Assembly: GCA_030152105.1 (NCBI GenBank)
Contig: JASLIH010000318.1
Coordinates: 1-7,795, forward strand
Length of the DNA: 7,795 nucleotides
Origin: Actinomycetes bacterium
GTDB lineage: Bacteria; Actinomycetota; CALGFH01
Direction of reading: 5' to 3'
The stretch's first letter is position 1, and every line of letters starts with the position of its first letter. Under the pieces are notes generated by a model. The model ran no database searches. It saw only the letters and a program-made list of their open reading frames with translations, and had not been told where the DNA came from. Made by a program: the position numbers and the translations under genes. Below are positions 4,717 through 7,795 of this stretch, piece by piece.

Positions 4717-7590
4717 GTGGTCGCAGCCCGCCGTCCTCCCCGTCGCTGGACGCTGGCCGTCCTGCTGCTTGCGTTCATCGCCCTGGCCGCCGTCGGCAGC
4801 GTCTCGCGCTTCTACACCGACCTCCTGTGGTTCCGGGAGATCGACAAGGTGGGCCTGTTCTGGGGCATGCTCCGGACCAAGGCGTTCATCGGCGTGCTGG
4901 CCGGGCTGGGGACGGCGGCCATCGTCGGGGTCAACCTGTGGATGGTCGAGCGGCTGGCCCCGCGCTACGGGCTCACCGTGGTCGCCCGCCCCCAGGTCGA
5001 GCGGGCCCGGGCTGTCCTCTCGCCCTACCTGCGGCCCCTGCGTCTTGGCATCGCCGGCTTCCTCGGGCTGGTCGTCGGCCTCCAGGCGTCCGGCCTCTGG
5101 CAGACCTTCCTGCTCTGGCGCAACCGCGTCCCCTTCGGTCAGCGCGACGCGCTGTTCGGCCGCGACGTCGGCTTCTACATGTTCGAGCTGCCGTTCCAGC
5201 GGGCCGTGTTCGGCTGGCTGTTCACCACCCTGGTCCTGACCACCCTGCTGGTCGCGGCCGGCCACTACGTGCTCGGCGGGATCCGCCCGCAGGCCGAGAC
5301 CAACCGCGTCGCCGCCCAGGCCCAGTCCCACCTGTGCGTGCTGCTCGGCCTTATCGTCGCCCTCAAGGCCTGGGGCTACTGGCTGGACAAGTACCAGCTG
5401 CTGTTCTCGCCCCGCGGGGTGGTCGCCGGCGCGTCCTACACCGACGTCAAGGCCCAGCTGCCAGCCCTCGAGGTGCTGTTCTGGGTCGCCCTGATCTGCG
5501 CCGGGATGTTCTTCTGGGGGGCGCGGCGGGGCGGGCTGCTCGTCCCCCTGATCAGCATCGTGCTGCTGGCCGGGGTGTCGCTGATCATGGGCGGCATCAT
5601 CCCGGCGGTGTTCCAGCGGTTCCGGGTCGAGCCCCAGGAGCTGGCCCGCGAGCGCGACTACATCGCCCGCAACATCGACGCCACCCGCAAGTCCTTCAAC
5701 CTGAACAGTGTCGACACCAAGCCGTTCCCGGCCAAGGACGACCTCACCGAGCAGGACCTGCGGGCCAACCAGACGACGATCGACAACATCCGGCTGTGGG
5801 ACGCCGAGGTGCTGCGGCCGGGCGTCCGCAACCTCCAGGCCATCGCCCAGTACTACAACTTCACCGACGTCGACGTCGACCGCTACCCGATCGACGACAA
5901 CCAGCGCCAGGTGATGATCTCGGTCCGCGAGGTCGACCCCAACGGCCTGGCCGAGTCGGCCAGGACCTGGCAGAACCTGCACCTGGCCTACACCCACGGC
6001 TACGGGTACGTCGCCGTCCAGGTCAACCGGGCCGCCGCCGGCGGCCAGCCCGACTTCATCGTCTCCGGGTTCAACCAGGAGGACGCCCCCATCGCGGCCA
6101 CCCAGCCGCGCGTCTACTTCGGCGAGCCGCCGCCCAACTCGCCCGAGTTCGTGGTCGTCAACTCCAAGCAGGGCGAGTACGACGCCCCCTCGCTCTCCGG
6201 CGAGGCCACCAGCCTGTTCAACTACGACGGGCCCGGGGGCGTGCAGCTCTCCGACATGGGCCGGCGGCTGGCCTTCGCCGTCCGCTTCCGCGACATCAAC
6301 CTGCTCATCTCCGGCAACATCAAGGCCGACTCACGCCTGATGTTCAACCGCGACATCCGCCAGCGGGTCGAACGGGCGGCCCCGTTCCTCCAGTGGGACG
6401 GCGACCCCTACGCGGTGGTGGTCGGCGGTAAGATCATGTACGTCCGCGACGGCTACACCACCTCCAGCAACTACCCGTACGCCCAGCGCATCGACCTGGG
6501 CGACGCCGCCCGCCGCAACGAGCTCGGCAGCCGGGGCGTCGAGGGCATCGGCAACTACGTCCGCAACTCGGTCAAGGCCGTGGTCGACGCCTACACCGGC
6601 AAGGTCACCCTGTACGCCTTCGACGAGCAGGACCCCATCCTGAAGGCCTGGCGCAAGGCCTTCCCGAGCCTGTTCGCCTCCCAGAAGGACATCCCCGACA
6701 ACCTGCGGACCCACCTGCGCTACCCCGAGGACCTGTTCTCGATCCAGACCTGGATCTACGCCAGCTACCACATCGGCAACGCGGACGACTTCTACTCCAA
6801 GGAGGACTTCTGGGCGCTGCCCGACGACCGCTCCGGCGAGATCCGCCGCCAGGAGGACACCGGCGGGCTGGCCGCCGCCACCTCGGTCAAGGCCCGCCCC
6901 TACTACCTCCTGACCAAGCTCCCCGGCCGCCCGGCGCCGGAGTTCGTCCTGGTCATGCCGTTCACCCCCAACGGCAAGGAGAACATGGTCTCCTACCTGG
7001 CCGCCCAGGCCGACCCGGCCGACTACGGCAGTCTGACCCTGTTCAGCCTCGACCGCTCCCGCACCATCCTCGGCCCCACCCAGGTGAACGCCCGCATCCT
7101 GGCCACCCCGGCCATCTCCTCCTCGCTGACCTTGCTCAACCAGCAGGGCTCCCGCGTGATCCTCAGCAACCTGCTGATCGTCCCCGTCGAGGACTCCCTG
7201 GTCTATGTCCAGCCCATCTTCGTCCAGGGCTCGGCGCCCAACTCCTTCCCCCTCCTCCAACGGGTCGCGGTCTTCTACAACAACCAGGTCGGCTACGCCG
7301 ACAACCTCACCGACGCCATCGCCCAGGTCGTCAGCGGCCAGCAACCCACCCCCACCCCACCCGACGACGGCACCCCCACCCAGCCACCCCCATCCACGCC
7401 CAGCGGCGGTGGCAACCAGTCCGTCCAGACCCTCCTCACCCAGGCCAACAATGAGTACAAGGCCGCCCAGGACGCCCTCGCCAACCACGACCTCGCCGAA
7501 TACCAGGCCCACATCGATCGCATGGGCCAACTCATCCAACAAGCCCTCGCCGCCCAGGGTGACAGCACCACCACAACCACCCGCCGCTAG
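4717..7590 (+). CDS. UPF0182 family large membrane protein
   Basis: Encodes 957 residues, close to the roughly 900-1000 of UPF0182 proteins such as mycobacterial Rv3193c. The N-terminal third has seven predicted membrane segments (about residues 12-30, 56-76, 111-133, 165-187, 205-223, 250-268, 273-297). Family-type segments follow TM1 (YTDLLWFREI) and TM3 (RDALFGRDVGFYMFELPF). A long extracytoplasmic domain starts near RFRVEPQELARERDYIARNI (301-320) and includes conserved-looking YTHGYG, LFNYDGPGG and LRYPEDLFSIQ. Residues about 877-900 are a Pro/Thr-rich linker, followed by a predicted helix/coiled coil (NQSVQTLLTQANNEYKAAQ onward) and a Thr-rich tail ending TTTTTRR. Biochemical function of the family is unknown. 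Its position after the PDZ/S16 protease suggests a cell-envelope role. No frameshift or truncation is seen. Confidence 0.93.
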   Translation: MVAARRPPRRWTLAVLLLAFIALAAVGSVSRFYTDLLWFREIDKVGLFWGMLRTKAFIGVLAGLGTAAIVGVNLWMVERLAPRYGLTVVARPQVERARAVLSPYLRPLRLGIAGFLGLVVGLQASGLWQTFLLWRNRVPFGQRDALFGRDVGFYMFELPFQRAVFGWLFTTLVLTTLLVAAGHYVLGGIRPQAETNRVAAQAQSHLCVLLGLIVALKAWGYWLDKYQLLFSPRGVVAGASYTDVKAQLPALEVLFWVALICAGMFFWGARRGGLLVPLISIVLLAGVSLIMGGIIPAVFQRFRVEPQELARERDYIARNIDATRKSFNLNSVDTKPFPAKDDLTEQDLRANQTTIDNIRLWDAEVLRPGVRNLQAIAQYYNFTDVDVDRYPIDDNQRQVMISVREVDPNGLAESARTWQNLHLAYTHGYGYVAVQVNRAAAGGQPDFIVSGFNQEDAPIAATQPRVYFGEPPPNSPEFVVVNSKQGEYDAPSLSGEATSLFNYDGPGGVQLSDMGRRLAFAVRFRDINLLISGNIKADSRLMFNRDIRQRVERAAPFLQWDGDPYAVVVGGKIMYVRDGYTTSSNYPYAQRIDLGDAARRNELGSRGVEGIGNYVRNSVKAVVDAYTGKVTLYAFDEQDPILKAWRKAFPSLFASQKDIPDNLRTHLRYPEDLFSIQTWIYASYHIGNADDFYSKEDFWALPDDRSGEIRRQEDTGGLAAATSVKARPYYLLTKLPGRPAPEFVLVMPFTPNGKENMVSYLAAQADPADYGSLTLFSLDRSRTILGPTQVNARILATPAISSSLTLLNQQGSRVILSNLLIVPVEDSLVYVQPIFVQGSAPNSFPLLQRVAVFYNNQVGYADNLTDAIAQVVSGQQPTPTPPDDGTPTQPPPSTPSGGGNQSVQTLLTQANNEYKAAQDALANHDLAEYQAHIDRMGQLIQQALAAQGDSTTTTTRR

Positions 7591-7606
7591 CTCGTTGTCC
7601 TGGGCA

Positions 7607-7635
7607 TTGCGGCCCCGTTCCCGCTGTGCTACCTT
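7607..7635 (+). promoter_or_regulatory. Promoter of initiator tRNA gene
   Basis: TTGCGG (-35, 7607-7612) and TACCTT (-10, 7630-7635) are separated by exactly 17 bp, with an extended -10 TGC in front of the -10. The predicted start near 7642 gives a very short 5' leader before the mature tRNA at 7647. This is the best-formed promoter in the window and means the tRNA need not depend on read-through from the UPF0182 gene. Confidence 0.65.
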
Positions 7636-7646
7636 CGCCGCCGCAC

Positions 7647-7723
7647 CGCGGGGTGGAGCAGTCTGGTAGCTCGCTGGGCTCATAACCCAGAGGTCGAGGG
7701 TTCAAATCCCTCCCCCGCCACCA
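7647..7723 (+). tRNA. Initiator tRNA-fMet (CAT)
   Basis: A 77-nt cloverleaf with perfect stems. The acceptor is CGCGGGG/CCCCGCC, paired at positions 2-7 with C1 and C72 mismatched. The D stem is GAGC/GCTC with an A11-T24 pair, the anticodon stem CTGGG/CCCAG, the loop CTCATAA with anticodon CAT at 7681-7683, and the T stem GAGGG/CCCTC with TTCAAAT. The 3' CCA is encoded (7721-7723). The three consecutive G-C pairs in the anticodon stem and the unpaired 1-72 position are hallmarks of the bacterial initiator, which delivers formyl-methionine to the ribosomal P site. E. coli has C1-A72; here the mismatch is C1-C72, which should still permit recognition by the formyltransferase. Confidence 0.97.
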
Positions 7724-7739
7724 ACCTCACCAGGGACTT

Positions 7740-7782
7740 CGCCCCTCACCTCCTCTCGAGAGTGGGGGGCGTCGCCCGTTTT
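7740..7782 (+). terminator. Intrinsic terminator after initiator tRNA
   Basis: A 10-bp stem (7740-7749 with 7762-7771, including one G-T pair) has a 12-nt loop and is followed 7 nt later by TTTT at 7779-7782. A short alternative hairpin (GGGC 7767-7770, GCCC 7774-7777) sits directly before the T-run. Position 16 nt after the tRNA fits termination of that transcript. Confidence 0.65.
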
Positions 7783-7795
7783 GGCAGCAGAATTG

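Noticed and set aside
4363..5997. Long minus-strand open frame opposite the UPF0182 gene
   Set aside because: Compositional shadow of the forward coding sequence; no domain seen.
6331..7683. Long minus-strand open frame reaching into the tRNA
   Set aside because: Gly/Val/Leu/Asp-biased shadow that begins inside the initiator tRNA gene.

Overview
The window is GC-rich, with strongly G/C-biased third codon positions, GTG and TTG starts, and gene families best known from Actinomycetota (DUF2342 zincin-like protein, YlbL-type PDZ/Lon-S16 protease, UPF0182 giant membrane protein). I read it as chromosomal DNA of an actinobacterium, possibly a deep-branching or uncultivated lineage. The divergent UPF0182 - PDZ protease / DUF2342 arrangement resembles the Rv3193c-Rv3194c-Rv3195 neighbourhood of Mycobacterium tuberculosis (from memory). 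No mobile elements, CRISPR arrays or phage genes were seen.

Layout. Positions 1-347 hold no convincing gene. They contain nested inverted repeats (8-89), a one-strand array of DnaA-box-like nonamers (146-316) and an AT-rich imperfect palindrome (237-259). A small YgjP/DUF45-type metallopeptidase (348-875, +) follows. It converges on a DUF2342 gene (872-2227, -), and the two share the CTAG that forms both stop codons. A 79-base divergent control region separates the DUF2342 gene from an atypical SDR/epimerase-like gene (2307-3386, +), which is followed closely by a membrane-anchored PDZ + Lon-type S16 serine protease (3432-4439, +). A hairpin-rich, 277-base gap (4440-4716) precedes a 957-residue UPF0182 membrane protein (4717-7590, +). 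The window ends with an initiator tRNA-Met (7647-7723, +) that has a recognisable promoter and terminator.

Most notable observation: the two genes that diverge from the shared promoter region both look like pseudoenzymes. The DUF2342 protein has HQVAG where the zincin motif HExxH belongs, and Ala where the downstream Glu ligand is expected. The SDR-like protein keeps the fold landmarks but lacks the second and third glycines of the nucleotide loop and both the Tyr and Lys of YxxxK. The neighbouring PDZ/S16 protease and the YgjP-type protein keep their catalytic residues. A reasonable but unproven model is a cell-envelope module in which two non-catalytic scaffold or sensor proteins work with a live membrane protease and a large UPF0182 membrane protein. 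Other points worth checking are the DnaA-box-like array away from dnaA, a recurring geometry of a -10-like hexamer 7 nt before a start codon that suggests leaderless transcripts, and the structured region ahead of the UPF0182 gene.
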